From Azadirachta indica (Eukaryota; Streptophyta; Magnoliopsida; Sapindales; Meliaceae), in assembly GCA_022749755.1 (NCBI GenBank), contig CM040452.1:18990350-19054349 (forward strand): DNA of 64,000 bases, written 5' to 3'. The notes under the pieces were generated by a model. The model was not told where the DNA came from. It made no database searches and worked only from the letters and a program-made list of their open reading frames with translations. Positions 1 through 11,189 of the stretch are shown piece by piece. The position numbers and the translations under genes are program-made. The first letter of the stretch is position 1, and each line of letters opens with the position of its first letter.

Positions 1-2056
1 AGAAAGACACCACAGAAGTCTGGTCAGGTAAGCCAATAAGTTACTTAAATATAAGGGTCTTTGGAAGCTTATATTACGCACATATAAGACAAGGAAAGCT
101 TGATCCAAAAGCTTTAAAGTGTGCATTCCTTGGATATCCTTTAGAGGTAAAAAGGTATAAGCTTTGGTTCCCAAGTCTGAACAAATGTGTAAATAGTAAA
201 GATATTACTTTCAATGAATCTATGATGTTAAAGGATGAAGTATTAGAAGGGAAAAGAACTTCCACTAAGGTGTTAGAAATTGACTTGAGTAAAGGCAGGA
301 TTCAATTTGAGTTAGAGCCATTTAGAAAACTTGAACATAATAAGGGAACACAATAAGTTAATTTGGAAAGAGGTGAAAAATGAGACTCATCTCAACAGAC
401 ATATTAGAACTCGTATCAACTTACAGGAGATAGAGAAAAAAGGACGATCAAACCATCGAATCGAAATGGATATGTTGACTTGATCATATATGTATTTTGT
501 TATACAAGAGTGCATTGAACCTCAGCCCAAAACTTACAAAGAGGCAATGAAAAGTAAATAGAAGGAAAATTGGAAAGCTACTATGAACGATGAAATTCAT
601 TCATTGATGAAAAACTAGACCTGGGTTATAATCTTAAAACCTCTTAACAGAAGGATTATCAGCCGCAAATAGATCTTCAAGTTGAAAGAAGTAATTGCAG
701 AAGTTGAGGCGAAAAGGTTCAAACCAAATGAATGGCAAAGAGATTAACTTAGAAGGAAGATAAAGACTACACTAAGATTTTATCACCCATAGTCAAACAC
801 ATATCCATAAGAGTCTTCTTAGCATTAGTTGCTACACTGAGATTTTCTTACATGGTGAGTTAGAACAGCAAATCTTGATGTCACAACCAGAAGGCTATGA
901 AGTCCTTGGAAAAGAAGATAAGGTATGTTTGCATAAAATGTCCTTATATGGCTTTAAACAATCTTCTAGACAAGGGTACATGAGGTTTGATGACTTTATA
1001 ATTTCAAAAAGATTTAAAAAAAGCAAGTATGACTCTTATGTTTATTACGAGGGGGTACATCAGCTCAGCACAATCTATCTACTTCTTTATATAGATGATA
1101 TACTATTAAGAGTAAAGATAGAGCTGAGATCAATAGGTTAAAGATCAGTTCAGGGGTAAATTTGAGATGAAGAATTTGGGAGTAGCTAAGAATATTCTTG
1201 GTATAAAAATCAATAGGGATAAGAATCTTGGAAAGTTATCTCTCACTCAGAGAGATTATGTTCAAAAGATACTTAAGAAGTTTAGAATGAGAAATGCTAA
1301 ACCCATATTAACTCTTTTGGCAAACCATTTCAAATTATCAAGTGATCAGTGTCCTAAAACTAATCAGGATAAAGCTCAATGATTAGAATACCATATGCTA
1401 ATGCTATTAGGAGTATTATATATGTAACAATATGTACCAGACCTGATTTAGCTTATACAATGAGTGTGATCAGCAGGTTTATGGCAAATCTTAGGAAATT
1501 ACATTGGTAAATAGTCAAATGGGTGCTCAAGTATCTTAAGGACATCTGAGGTTGGCTTAATGTATGGAGGACTAGATTAGAAACCAAAAAAAGTTAAGGG
1601 ATATGTAAATACTGACTTTGCTAGAGACCTGGACAAAAAGAGATCATTATCAGGATACTTGTTCATTATTTCAAGGTGCTTGTTAGCTGGAAATTTCTCT
1701 CTTCAATATGTTGTGACACTTTCACAATAGAGTTAGAGTACATAATTGCGACTAAGGCTATGAAGGAGGCAAAATGGCTTCATGGGCTAGTAATTGAGCT
1801 ACGCTTGAAGCAAGAGTTAGTATGTGTGTTTTATTATAGCTAAAGTGTTACACACTTGGGTAAAAATCAAGTGTATCATAAGAGAACTAAACATATTAAT
1901 GTAAGACTTCATTTTATAAAAGATAAGATAGTATCAGGTTCAGTAGGAATGAAGAAGATTCACACTGAGGAGAAACTAGCTGACATGTTTACAAAATTTC
2001 TACCATCAATCAAATTTAAGCCTTGCTTAGATTTGGTTGGTATAAGAACAAACTAA
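1..2056 (+). pseudogene. Ty1/copia pol remnant (integrase C-term, RT, RNase H)
   Basis: Decayed polyprotein of a Ty1/copia retrotransposon, cut by the window edge. Frame 1-350 reads as the integrase-to-RT linker (VFGSLYYAHI, ALKCAFLGYP). The start of reverse transcriptase is at about 530-620 (EAMKSK, stop, KENWKATMNDEIHSL). The RT core is at 830-1140, with MSQPEGYEV, LYGFKQS and the catalytic box YIDD in place of the usual YVDD. The 1167-1382 part continues RT (MKNLGVAKNILGIKI, LSLTQRDYVQKIL). RNase H ends at 1856-2056 (KRTKHINVRLHFI, EEKLADMFTKFLP). Many stops and frame changes separate these blocks, so it cannot make a working enzyme. The domain order INT-RT-RH identifies copia rather than gypsy. 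The upstream gag is outside the window. Confidence 0.9.
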
Positions 2057-2192
2057 ACAACATCTAGGAAAGTCAAGGCAGCTATAAGGAAAAGGATTTA
2101 TGAATTAAGGTGGAGAATTATTGGTTATAATTCAGAAATCAACAATATCTGAGCTGAGTTTGAGGTCAAGTTCAAGACTGATCTAAAGAAGC
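2057..2192 (+). mobile_element. Copia polypurine tract and start of its 3' LTR
   Basis: Just after the RNase H end comes a purine-rich stretch, aaggtggagaa (2107-2117), the position and form expected for a copia polypurine tract. It is followed by sequence that should be the beginning of the 3' LTR. This stops at about 2192, where similarity to the gypsy LTR begins. The matching right part of the copia LTR probably resumes at 18872, beyond the inserted chromovirus. The exact LTR start was not determined. Confidence 0.5.
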
Positions 2193-3269
2193 TCTTTATA
2201 ATTTATTAATATTAAGGATTAATTTGGAGAAAAATGAAAAGCCAACAGAAAAGTGAGAATTATTGTGTGATATAAAGCTAGATATTTATATGCATTTGGT
2301 GAGTTTCAATTTTAAAACTGAAAAGTAGGGTGTTTTATCGGGTTCAAAGTTTTTAATTAATGTTTATAAATCTCCTAAATTATCACGTGTTGATCTAATT
2401 AATTGTTTTTCAAATCAGATTTAAATAAAAAATTTTCATCTATATGTTATATTTTATAATACAGTGAAAAAATTGTATCAACACGTGTCTTATTTTTATA
2501 AATGGATGATTATATGAAAATGTTGTGAAATAAATTGATAAATAAAAATGTGATGGCCATAGTTATTGTTATAATACAGCGCCGGTGTTTGGGGCGATGG
2601 TCCCTAAGAATAATGCCTCTAAAAGTTGTTTCTGTTGGGGTGACAGTGTTTAGGAATAATATCCCTAAATGTTGTTTTTTATGGGATAACGACTTTTGAA
2701 AATAATGCTCCTAAAGTACGTATGGCCAATTTTTGAGACGGCAATCCTTCGGAATACTGACTATAAAGTTGCAAGCACAAAATTTATGGAAAATTTTTTT
2801 TAATAATGGAATTGATGTGCTTTATATTGTTTACATGAATATATTGAAATTGAAATTTTGATATGATATTCTACTGCACTCTTCTTGGAAATTAAGAAGT
2901 GCTTTTATATTCAAATTTATTTATTGCAAAATTTAAAACTGCCTTTGTATATAAATATCTATTGGTAATTAACTCATCCCTACTTTTTAGGTTTAGACAA
3001 TGGTGGAGATTCGTAAATAGAAGATAAAGGATACTTGAGAACCAAAATTTTAGAATGTATGGTTTTGATGTAACTTTGATGCTTGTACTTGGATTTTAGA
3101 AGTCATGAGACTAACTATATTTTGTTAAGTAATAAAATGAAGTAATTGATATTTGATTTTATTAGAAGTGTTTACAGTGAAATTTTAAAACTTACAGGAT
3201 TACATATTAGACGTATACTACATTATAGCGAAAATTCTGTCAAAATTTCTTAGAATTAGGGATGTTACA
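2193..3269 (+). repeat. 5' LTR (truncated) of Ty3/gypsy chromovirus
   Basis: Aligns along its whole length with 17808-18871, the right part of the 3' LTR. In a 230-base stretch compared by eye there is about one difference per ten bases, so the insertion is old. It ends in gatgttaca at 3269, as the 3' copy does at 18871. It lacks the first 700 bases or so of the 3' copy, so its 5' end was deleted or replaced at the junction with copia sequence. It contains three tandem 46-base units from 2591, where the 3' LTR has two. Confidence 0.8.
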
Positions 3270-3273
3270 AAAG

Positions 3274-3287
3274 TTAATATCAGAGTT
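3274..3287 (+). other. Primer binding site of the chromovirus
   Basis: Four bases after the 5' LTR end lies ttaatatcagagtt, a decayed match to the usual plant LTR-retrotransposon primer site complementary to initiator tRNA-Met (core tatcagag kept). It fixes the LTR/internal boundary and the element's plus orientation. Confidence 0.65.
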
Positions 3288-3971
3288 TAGGGTTAGGATT
3301 CTATAGACATCTCTTATAATAGTGGAAAAATTTTAGAAACACTTTAGCGTGTTGTTACATGCACTTTATTATTCTCTATGAATTTTTAACTTTAATATAT
3401 TTGGTCCTGTAGTATAGGAGAACCAAGTATGACGGGTGAACCTGTGTGAATAAGAATGAGCAATGTGCTCTAAGTGGTATTCTCATGAAAGACTTGCGAA
3501 TAATATATACTAATAGGATGAGAGAGAAATTGGCAAGGACTATTATACGTTATTTAGATATTAATCCTAATCCGCATACTCCTCAAAATGTGAAGGATGA
3601 GGCATTGATGGGTTTAAAGGTGTATGGCAAGGGAGTAAATCAGAATAAACTCATGACATGACATTTATACTATAATAGGAGATTTCTAAATACTTATAGG
3701 ACTGAAAGGCGTTGGATAAAGAAGGTAAACGAAAGTTTAGCAAGTGAAACGATTCCCAAAAGTGAGAAAAGTACGTCAAGTGAGACTAGTGAAAGAAATT
3801 AGTAATACTATATCTTTTTCTTGTTAGGATGAAGGAACCTTTAGAATTTATTGTTATCAAAAACACTTATGCAAAGCGGTGGTAAAATGGCGTAAGGAAG
3901 ACAAACTAAATAATGACTAACCTTTTGTACGTATATAGTGTTTTTGTATATATTTATATAAGGTTAACTTA
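3288..3971 (+). mobile_element. Chromovirus leader / 5' internal region
   Basis: Between the primer site and the inserted composite. It holds one open stretch of 71 codons (3446-3661) with no domain I recognise, then lysine/serine-rich codons to about 3800 with stops. By position it should be the untranslated leader and the beginning of gag. The recognisable gag core lies on the far side of the insertion, from about 11190. Confidence 0.45.
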
Positions 3972-3981
3972 AGTTTTGTTG
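3972..3981 (+). repeat. Candidate target-site duplication, left
   Basis: The ten bases agttttgttg recur exactly at 10918-10927, just outside the other end of the inverted-repeat composite. The length fits the 8-11 base target duplications of Mutator-like elements. Confidence 0.45.
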
Positions 3982-3997
3982 TCCCTTGAGTACCCTG

Positions 3998-4357
3998 TTG
4001 ATACTAGATTTCGTCAATATAATTTTAACCAGTAAATTTTTTGGATTATAAGAAAAAAGGTGCCTTTTTTCTGCCTTTTTTCCTTTATATACTTGCTGAT
4101 TCCTTAAATCATTTGGAGTGATAGTTCTAGTAGAATTATTATTAAGCGTAACAAAATAACTTAGACTCATTCTTTATTTTTAATCAACTAGTTTTTATTG
4201 AATTGGCTTGAGATTATTTATTGGACTGGGGTCTAACTTTCCGGGTTGTCTTCACAAATTAAGTACTCAATTAGAATTAAGTCCAAAATTGTATTGGGAA
4301 TCGTGGCCCAACAATGGGATTTCTAGGTTATACGAAAATATAGTTTAATATGAAGTT
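3998..4357 (+). repeat. Left inverted repeat of composite
   Basis: Reverse complement matches 10545-10904 over about 360 bases with frequent substitutions but few gaps. Shared landmarks are ttgatac at the outer end and ggcccaacaatgggattt toward the inner end. Beyond the inner end (about 4424) a tatataagg box is present, so this arm may derive from an LTR promoter region. Confidence 0.8.
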
Positions 4358-5586
4358 CCCCAGTTTTAGTAATCGCTAAATATAGCTACTATTAAAACTT
4401 GGATCAGTAAATTTATTGGGGTTATGTATATAAGGCCAGGTTATGGGGTAAAGAGCTGTCGATCAGGCGAGGATAGGTCCGCAAAATTAACTTTATTTTA
4501 TTTTGTTTTATTTTATTGAAATTATGCATTTTTTTGATCCGCAAAAATAAAGAATGAAAAAAAGTATGCCCACAAGAACTTGAAGAAAGCACGGCTTCAA
4601 CGCTACATTAATCAATATTTTTCACGTTGCCTACATAATGTTTAGGCATAAGATAAAACAAGTGTGAACATGTATGTGACTTGCGTCTCTTTTAAGGAAT
4701 TTGATAGCGCCCGTCATTTTTCTTTTTTACTTTTCTCCCAACCAGCCGACATTAACATATATGTGCATACATGTAGGTAACTAGAATAAGACTAGCCATA
4801 ATGTCGGGTTGTGGTGAGGTCGGGGTATATATTCCTTACTTGTGGCTTTTTTTTGGAAATCAAAATTTGTGAATAAATTAGCAAAAGGTGTAATGGTGCA
4901 GTATCACAGGTTAGGTTAGCTAAATACATAATGGTACTGTACTAATGGTGGTGTAGTACCACAGGTCGGACCTCTGGGTTCTGGGGTTTAAATCCCAACA
5001 TGGCGCCAATTTTAGTAGTGGCTGCATGAATCTCCTATCTAGTACTATACTTTTATTTTTTTATTTTTATATTTTATATTTATTTATTATTATTATTATT
5101 ATTTTTATAGGAGTCTTATTCGAGAGAATTTGTCCTTACTCTTTTCTGGGATCTAAATGCCCTGTGTAAAGGGTTGTCTTTTCTGGGAGTTTGTTTATGT
5201 CTTCAACCCTTGCTTGGGAAGAGGAAAAGAAAAAAAAACAAACTTTCATTTCTTTCGATTGTCCAATCATCTGTTGTACTACAATATTCTTTGTCAGGCA
5301 TTAGAGAAACTTTTCCTCCTTTTTTACTTTATTTCTTCCATTCTATTATGCTTTTCTATTTTTTCTTTTCGTATGATTGTGGTGGTGTGGTTCTTTGGTT
5401 TTAGGTTTTACTTCAATTTGGCGACCTTGATCTTGTAAGTGTTATCTTGGTTTGACTTATTAATATCGACCTTGATTCTTTCTTGGCATTCTTTCATTTT
5501 GTTTGTTCATGAGTGATGATAATTTTGGGTCATCTTCCACTGATTGAGAGATATGGTATAGTTTAGATACAAAAATTCAGGGGATT
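4358..5586. other. Non-coding spacer, with possible SINE-like segment
   Basis: No believable protein. Around 4890-5110, ggggtttaaatccc (4983-4996) resembles a polymerase III B box. It is followed by a T-rich tail and (TTA)n at about 5085-5105, the layout of a tRNA-derived SINE. I could not find a clean A box or target duplication, so this is only a suggestion. The T-rich open stretches at 5157-5438 look compositional. Confidence 0.3.
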
Positions 5587-7680
5587 TTGTGGGTTTACAA
5601 ACAAAACCGTTTTAGGAAAGAGAAAGCTAATCAGCAAGTTGTTCCACTGAATATCTGCTCTGTGCGTACTAAGAGCGATTCCTTACACACCTACCCATTG
5701 AGGAGAGGTATTACAATGAGTGACTTGAATAGCATTAGTACCAAGATTTCAAGTACTGGGTCATCTGTTCCTCGCCGATCCAAAGTTCGCGTACACCACA
5801 CCAAGGAGAGTTCCTTTGAACTCGACTGGATTCGATCTTCCATTAGAAGTCGAAACTTAGAGATTTGAGAAAAAGATTTAGGATTCCCAGCTCTATCACC
5901 ATGAGGTTGCCTAGTAAAGAAGAAAAAGCTAGTCGGCCTTGGGAAAGGAAAGTTGCTGTCTTTGAGATTCTTTTAGATTTGGGAGTTAGGTTCCCATTTC
6001 AGCCATATTTTATGAAGATGTTAAATGGTTTAAATATAGCTCCCTACCAGTTGGTTATTAATTTCTGGCGGATGCTAGTTGGTATGTATGTTTTGTGGAG
6101 AAGGACTAATCATGGCGAGCCAACCTTCCTTGAGTCTCCCCGCTTATATCAGATAAAGCCCAGTTCTAAGGCAAATCCTGGGTTTTATTAGCTTACTGCT
6201 CGATTGAATAATGAGAAACCTATTCTCGACTTTTCGAATTCGAACAAATCATGGAAAGATAAGTGGTTTTTCATCGGAAGGGATTGGGGAGGAAGCATCG
6301 CGGAGAATGGTGCCATTATGTCAATCCCGACGTGCGTCTTATATGAAAGTTCTCTTGTTTTTTGGTGGTACCTATGCCTTGATTTAGTTTTATTAGTTAC
6401 TTGGTTTATGTTTGCACTTGTACTCTAGTGTGCTCCTTATAAGGTTTTTTTGAATATTGTTGACTTCCGGGTTTTCTGTAGTCTTCAAAGGTGAGAAACA
6501 TACTCTTCATCCTGATTTAGAGGACCAGGTTCAAGAGGTTATTTCTGAATCGCATTCCTTGGGATTTGTTTTTTGATTACAACTTGAAATCGGCTGGTCT
6601 GATTTCTTTTGTTCCTGAAGCCAAAAAGAAAGGTAAAATTTTCTTTCACTCTTTCTTTCGCCCCTTCCCTTTTATATGTCATTTCACCTTGTTTAATTGT
6701 TTATTTATTTACCTTAGAAATGGCCTCTACAACAATTAAAGGGAAGAAGAAAAAAGACAGAAAGTCCATTATCAGTGAACTTGCTGGGCTTATAGCCTCC
6801 ATTCTCTTCCTGCGGGGACAAGTGAAAATGCTTCCCAAGATGTAGTGAAAAAAGTTGCTCTTGGTAATAAGCAAAAAGACAAAAGCGTGGCATGTCAGTA
6901 GAGGGCTCATCCTCTTTTCCTCTTCATGTTATGGACATCAATGCTATAGAGCATGATAGGTATGCATACTTAGTTCCCATGGTGAAATGTATTGAGCGGT
7001 CAGTTACTTGGGAATAAGCAAATTTTGAGTTGAGGTCTCACGATATGGAAATCTTGACTTTATGTTTTGATTTGAGGCACAAGGTGAGGTTGGCTATTCG
7101 TTTTACCCTCATCTTAATTTTTCTTTTGTTTTATTCATATATTTATTTGAATGTTAGTTGAATTTCTTGCTGTCTGATCGTCATGACGAGATTATCCGAA
7201 AGTTAAAACATGCGTGGAGGGTATCAGCGTTAGAACGTGAATATGAGAACTTTAGGAAAGAAAGAAAAATTTTAGGGAAGAAAAGGAAAAGTTTGAGACC
7301 CGAGTTTCTGAGCTTTTGAGCGAAAAATAGCACTTTCAGTTGGCCTTAGAGAAAAAAGAAAGGCAGCTTGGTGAAAGCCATTAAGTCAAAGATGACTTAA
7401 CTTCTCGAGTTACTAGCCTTGAAGCTGAATTGGCTGCTTTCACTCATACTAAAAGTCATGTTGCTAGTGTCAACTATGCAAAAGGTTTTTCTAATACCAT
7501 GCTTATGTTCAAAAGGAAATTTCCTCTCTAAGATCTGAGTTTTCTGGATAAGACCTTACAGGTGGCTAAAAATGCCATAGAAAGCAATTTTGATGGCGAT
7601 GAAGATGGAGAGGAGGAAGAAAAAGAGAATAGAGGTGATGATACTGGTGGAGGCACGACATCGGGTGTTGCCAACTAGGA
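5587..7680 (+). pseudogene. Putative gypsy-type transposase ORF remnant (PF04195-like)
   Basis: Remnant of the large extra ORF found in many plant Tat-lineage gypsy elements and annotated as 'putative plant transposon protein / gypsy-type transposase'. The conserved part is at 5865-6290, with RIPSSITMRLPSKEEKA, then FPFQPYFMKMLNGLNIAPYQ, WRMLVGMYVLW, PTFLESPRLYQIK and WKDKWFFIGRDWG. A frame change near 5860 joins it to the upstream serine-rich part (5587-5868), and stops interrupt it at 6189 and 6426. Downstream, 7150-7310 reads LLSDRHDEIIRKLKHAW and then lysine/glutamate-rich coiled-coil-like codons, also typical of this family. It lies on the strand opposite to the integrase end at 10228-10540. 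The function of the family is not known to me. Confidence 0.7.
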
Positions 7681-8985
7681 TAATTAGGGTGAGAAAGCTA
7701 AGATTATTCTCCCAAATGGTTACAGCATCGATATCAATTGAGTTTTTCCTTTCCTTCTCTTTGGAGAGCCGCTTTATTACTATTATGTTGTTACTTATCA
7801 TCTTTGTAAAGAGATGATTTTGTATCGCCCTTTAGTTTATCGGCGGTGTTGGCTAGGCTTCGTATTTAACTTCATTGTATGTTAGCTTATGTTATTTCTG
7901 TTGGTTTGGGTGTATATATTTTAGTTTAGGATTTTTCCGTTGGCTGATTTTATTTGCGACTTGATTGCCCTTTTTTTTGTGTGGTATTTCGATGATTTAG
8001 ATTACATTGCAAACCTCGTTTAAACCGTGCCTTGCATTTTGCATTGTGATTAAAACTTATATGCCATTTATCCTTGTCTCGGCTCGAGGTCTATGGATTT
8101 GTTTTGATAATGCTTATCCCCTGGGCGTACCTTTGAAGTAGTGGGTCGCAGCCATAGACTTTTGGTTGGGTCCATATGAAATTAAATTGAGATTAAGCAA
8201 TTAGGTCATAAACATGACGAAATAGTTTGCATGGCTTGTTGTTAACAATAAATACTAATGGCTTGTGATGGATAATTAATTTATACTTTTACACTACCAT
8301 GGCTTGCATGAGTGGCAGACATAAACGTGATGATATGGCTTGCATGGCTTGTACTGAACGACTAGTAATGATCAATCATGAGTGGATAATTAATTAAAAT
8401 TAATCCTTTAGTATAAGCATGGTAATGCATGCATGTGGAGGACAAGATTTAAGCATGATAATGCATGTATGTGTAGGACAAAATGGCTTTAGAGAACCAT
8501 CGCAGCTGAGATTCTCGGTTGCTAAGCGTATTTTGTGTTACTGTCCTTGCATATTACTTATATGTTTATGTGTATGTATATGTTTAATATATATATATGT
8601 GTGTGTGTGTATGGATATACATATATATATAATAATAACAATTATATAAAAGATAGGACAAATTGGTAATAATATATGCGTATACATATATATACGTACT
8701 GTAATATTGGGCCCAAATAATTCTATTGGTTTTAGTTCTTTATTAACTAAAAATCTACATAACTTCCACTAACACGATTTTTTTTTCCACAATTACTATT
8801 TTCTGTTTTCTGTTTTCTTTGACATTTGGCTTACGCGTTTAGCTTTGCATACTTAGCCATGCATACAGAAAAAATGTGCAAGATACTAAGCATTCCTAAA
8901 AGTATTTTGGTTATGCCATGCATGGTCTTGGTTTAATCATGCATGCACAAAATCTAACTTTGCATGAAATTCCTTACTTACGGCT

Positions 8986-9021
<36 letters not shown>

Positions 9022-9395
9022 ATATATATAGTTAGCGCGATTCGTGGAAATATTTTATCTTTGATATGTTTGCTGCATCACTTTGTATAGTCTTCTAGGA
9101 ATGCATGGCCTATTTCGTCTGTTTTGATAAGTTTATTATTGTAAAGATATTTTTATGCCTTTTTTAGGCTTAAGTTTTTTGGCGTTTCAGAGGTGCATAT
9201 TTGTTCTGGTCTAAACATGATAACTTGATGCTTTGAGATATAACCAGACTTGTAATCTAATATCGCAAAGGTAAATAGTGTGGCTTGTTTGAGTGTGGGA
9301 GGTCAATACCTTGAAAGCGTAATTTTGGTTCATTTGGATTTGTGAATTTTGGCGTTGCGCAGGTGTAGATAAGTTCTTTTTTAACATAAAAGGTA
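7681..9395. other. Non-coding internal region of composite
   Basis: No protein is supported. It holds short repeats of gcttgcatggcttg around 8220-8360, a two-copy duplication of about 36 bases at 8415-8480 (aagcatgRtaatgcatg motif), and a TA run at 8989-9018. By analogy with Tat elements this is probably the long untranslated zone between the extra ORF and the repeat array. Confidence 0.4.
8989..9030. repeat. (TA)n microsatellite
   Basis: Fifteen TA units at 8989-9018, a CC interruption, then five more units. Confidence 0.9.
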
Positions 9396-10098
9396 TGGTC
9401 GGTACCTCAAGGGTATGATCTAATCCTATGGGACTTAGTTACTTGCCATCACGGAGACGCATGTGGCTTACAGAGAGCGGGCATGGGCGGTACCTCAAAG
9501 ATACGATCTGGTCCCGTAGTTATTTGGCATCATGGAGATGCATATGGCTCACGGAGAGCAAGTGTGGTCGATACCTTGGGGGAATGATCTGGTCCTATAA
9601 GACTTAGTTATTTGGTATTGCGGAGATGCATATGGCTCACAAAGAGCAGGAGTGGTCGGTACCTTAGAGGTATAATTTGGTCCTGTGAGACTTAGTTATT
9701 TGATATCACAAAGATGCATATATCTCACGGAGAGTGGGCATGGTCGGTACCTTGAGGGTATGATCTGGTCTAATGGGACTTAATTATTTCGCATCTCGAA
9801 AATGCATATGGCTAACAGAAAGTAAAAGTGGTCGGTACATTAGGGGTACGATCTGGTCCCCTAAGACTTAGTTATTTGGCATTGCAAAGATGCATATACA
9901 TGTAGCTCACAAAGAACAGCGTGGTCGATACCTTGGGGTACAATCTGGTCCTATGAGACTTAGTTATTTGGCATTGCGAAGATGTATATATGTGGCTCAC
10001 AAAGAGCAGGTATGGTCGGTACCTCAAAGGTACCATTGAGTCTTGTGGAACTTAGTTATTTGGCATTGCAGAATGCATGTGGCTCATAGGAAGCAAGT
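9396..10098. repeat. 88-base tandem repeat array, eight copies
   Basis: Eight head-to-tail units, each opening with tggtcggtacc, then a gatctggtcc block, acttagttatttggcat, a gatgcatatggctca block and a purine-rich end. Unit starts are near 9396, 9484, 9565, 9653, 9741, 9829, 9922 and 10013, so the spacing is mostly 88 bases (81-93). It lies about 130 bases beyond the integrase end at 10228 in that gene's reading direction, where Tat-lineage gypsy elements are known to carry variable tandem repeats in their 3' untranslated region. The copies differ at many sites, so the array is old. Confidence 0.9.
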
Positions 10099-10227
10099 GT
10101 ATTTGACTCCATTGAGTGAAAAATCATTTTTTAAATTATTGAATTAAACTGAACAAAATGTCTCTAAAAGAATGAATGGACTGACAAAATAAAATAAAAC
10201 GAAATAGAAGGGTCCTTAACCTAACCC

Positions 10228-10540
10228 TGTCAAGTGTAGTATCTCTTTAGCATGTCAACATACCAAGGCTTGTCAATTACCTTCCTGTCAAAGCAGCTTA
10301 GTCAATATGTTCCTAGTCTGACTGCTTCTACCACTATGTATGGCCCTTCCCAATTTGACTCGAAAGCCTCTTCCCCAAGAATTTGGGTTGCTAGGGCCAC
10401 CTTTCGTAGGACCAAATCCCCTTCCATAAATCTTCTAGCTTTGACTTTCTTATTATAGTACCTAGCAACTTTTTGCTAATAAGCCACGACCCGAACTTGC
10501 GTCGTTTCCCTTTTTTCTTTAAGTAGATCCAAGTTAACAC
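10228..10540 (-). pseudogene. Tat-lineage gypsy integrase C-terminal remnant
   Basis: Reading the minus strand gives the characteristic end of a plant Tat-type gypsy polyprotein: LDLLKEKRETTQ, then ARYYNKKVKARRFMEGDLVL, TQILGEEAFESNWEGPY (the GPY/F module), a stop within the next segment, and WYVDMLKRYY at the end. The upstream integrase core, RNase H and RT are absent. At about 10540 the coding match stops at the inverted repeat. Directly downstream on the same strand is the 88-base array. The protein would have been the DNA-binding tail of integrase. It is dead. Confidence 0.85.
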
Positions 10541-10544
10541 AAAG

Positions 10545-10904
10545 CATCCCATGTTAAACCATATCTTCCTATAACCTGGAAATCCCATTGTTGGGCCATA
10601 ATTCCCAATACAATTCCGGACTGAATTCTAATTGAGTACTTAATTTGTGAAGACAACCTAGAAAGTTAGGCCCTAGTCCAATAAATAACCTTAATCCAAC
10701 TCAATAAAAACTAGTCAATTAAAAATAAAGAATGAGTCCAAGTTATTTAATTATACTTAATAATAATTTTACTAGAACTATCATTCCAAATGACCTAAAG
10801 AATCAGCAAGTACATAAAGGAAAGAAGGCAAAAAAAAGGCACCTTTTTTCTCCCAATCCAAAAAATTTACTGGTTGAAATCAGATTGACGAAATCTGGTA
10901 TCAA
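10545..10904 (-). repeat. Right inverted repeat of composite
   Basis: Inverse copy of 3998-4357 (see that entry). The inner edge abuts integrase coding sequence and the outer edge ends in gtatcaa. Confidence 0.8.
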
Positions 10905-10917
10905 TGTATTCTTTGTT

Positions 10918-10927
10918 AGTTTTGTTG
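10918..10927 (+). repeat. Candidate target-site duplication, right
   Basis: Exact copy of 3972-3981 (agttttgttg). Confidence 0.45.
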
Positions 10928-11189
10928 TAAAAAATTATAAATTTATATAATCAATGTATAAGTGACTTTTATTTTACTTGTGTTATTGGGATTTATTCAT
11001 TTTACATTACTTTATTTTGACTGTTATGACCTGAAATCTATTATTTCAGTATGTCTGATAGTAGATAAACAGAAGCATCCTCTTCACAAAGCAAGGATGA
11101 GAAAATTTGCTATTATTCTTCATGTGTTCACCTGTAACTCCCAAAACTAGGGTAATGGTATGGAGGTCAGAATCTGTTAGCGTTGAGTG

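Larger units (their letters stand above)
3982..10917. mobile_element. 6.9-kb composite with long inverted ends, inserted in the chromovirus
   Basis: Bounded by inverted repeats of about 360 bases (3998-4357 and 10545-10904) and flanked by an exact 10-base direct repeat (3972-3981, 10918-10927). Inside are a plus-strand gypsy-type transposase-family ORF remnant (5587-7680), an 88-base tandem array (9396-10098) and the end of a Tat-type integrase on the minus strand (10228-10540). Chromovirus sequence lies on both sides, so it inserted into that element. Long inverted ends plus a 10-base duplication suggest a Mutator-like transposon that picked up retroelement pieces. Alternatively it is a Tat retrotransposon remnant whose LTR was duplicated in inverse orientation. 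The outermost 15-20 bases of the two ends do not match well, which weakens the transposon reading. Confidence 0.5.

Noticed and set aside
4983..4996. tRNA gene
   Set aside because: Only a B-box-like motif; no cloverleaf could be formed by eye, so treated as a possible SINE.
5157..5438. Open stretches of 76-93 codons in two frames
   Set aside because: T-rich sequence giving phenylalanine/leucine runs in overlapping frames, with no domain.
9396..10098. CRISPR-like regular repeats
   Set aside because: Contiguous tandem units without spacers in a plant genome; a retroelement 3' repeat array.
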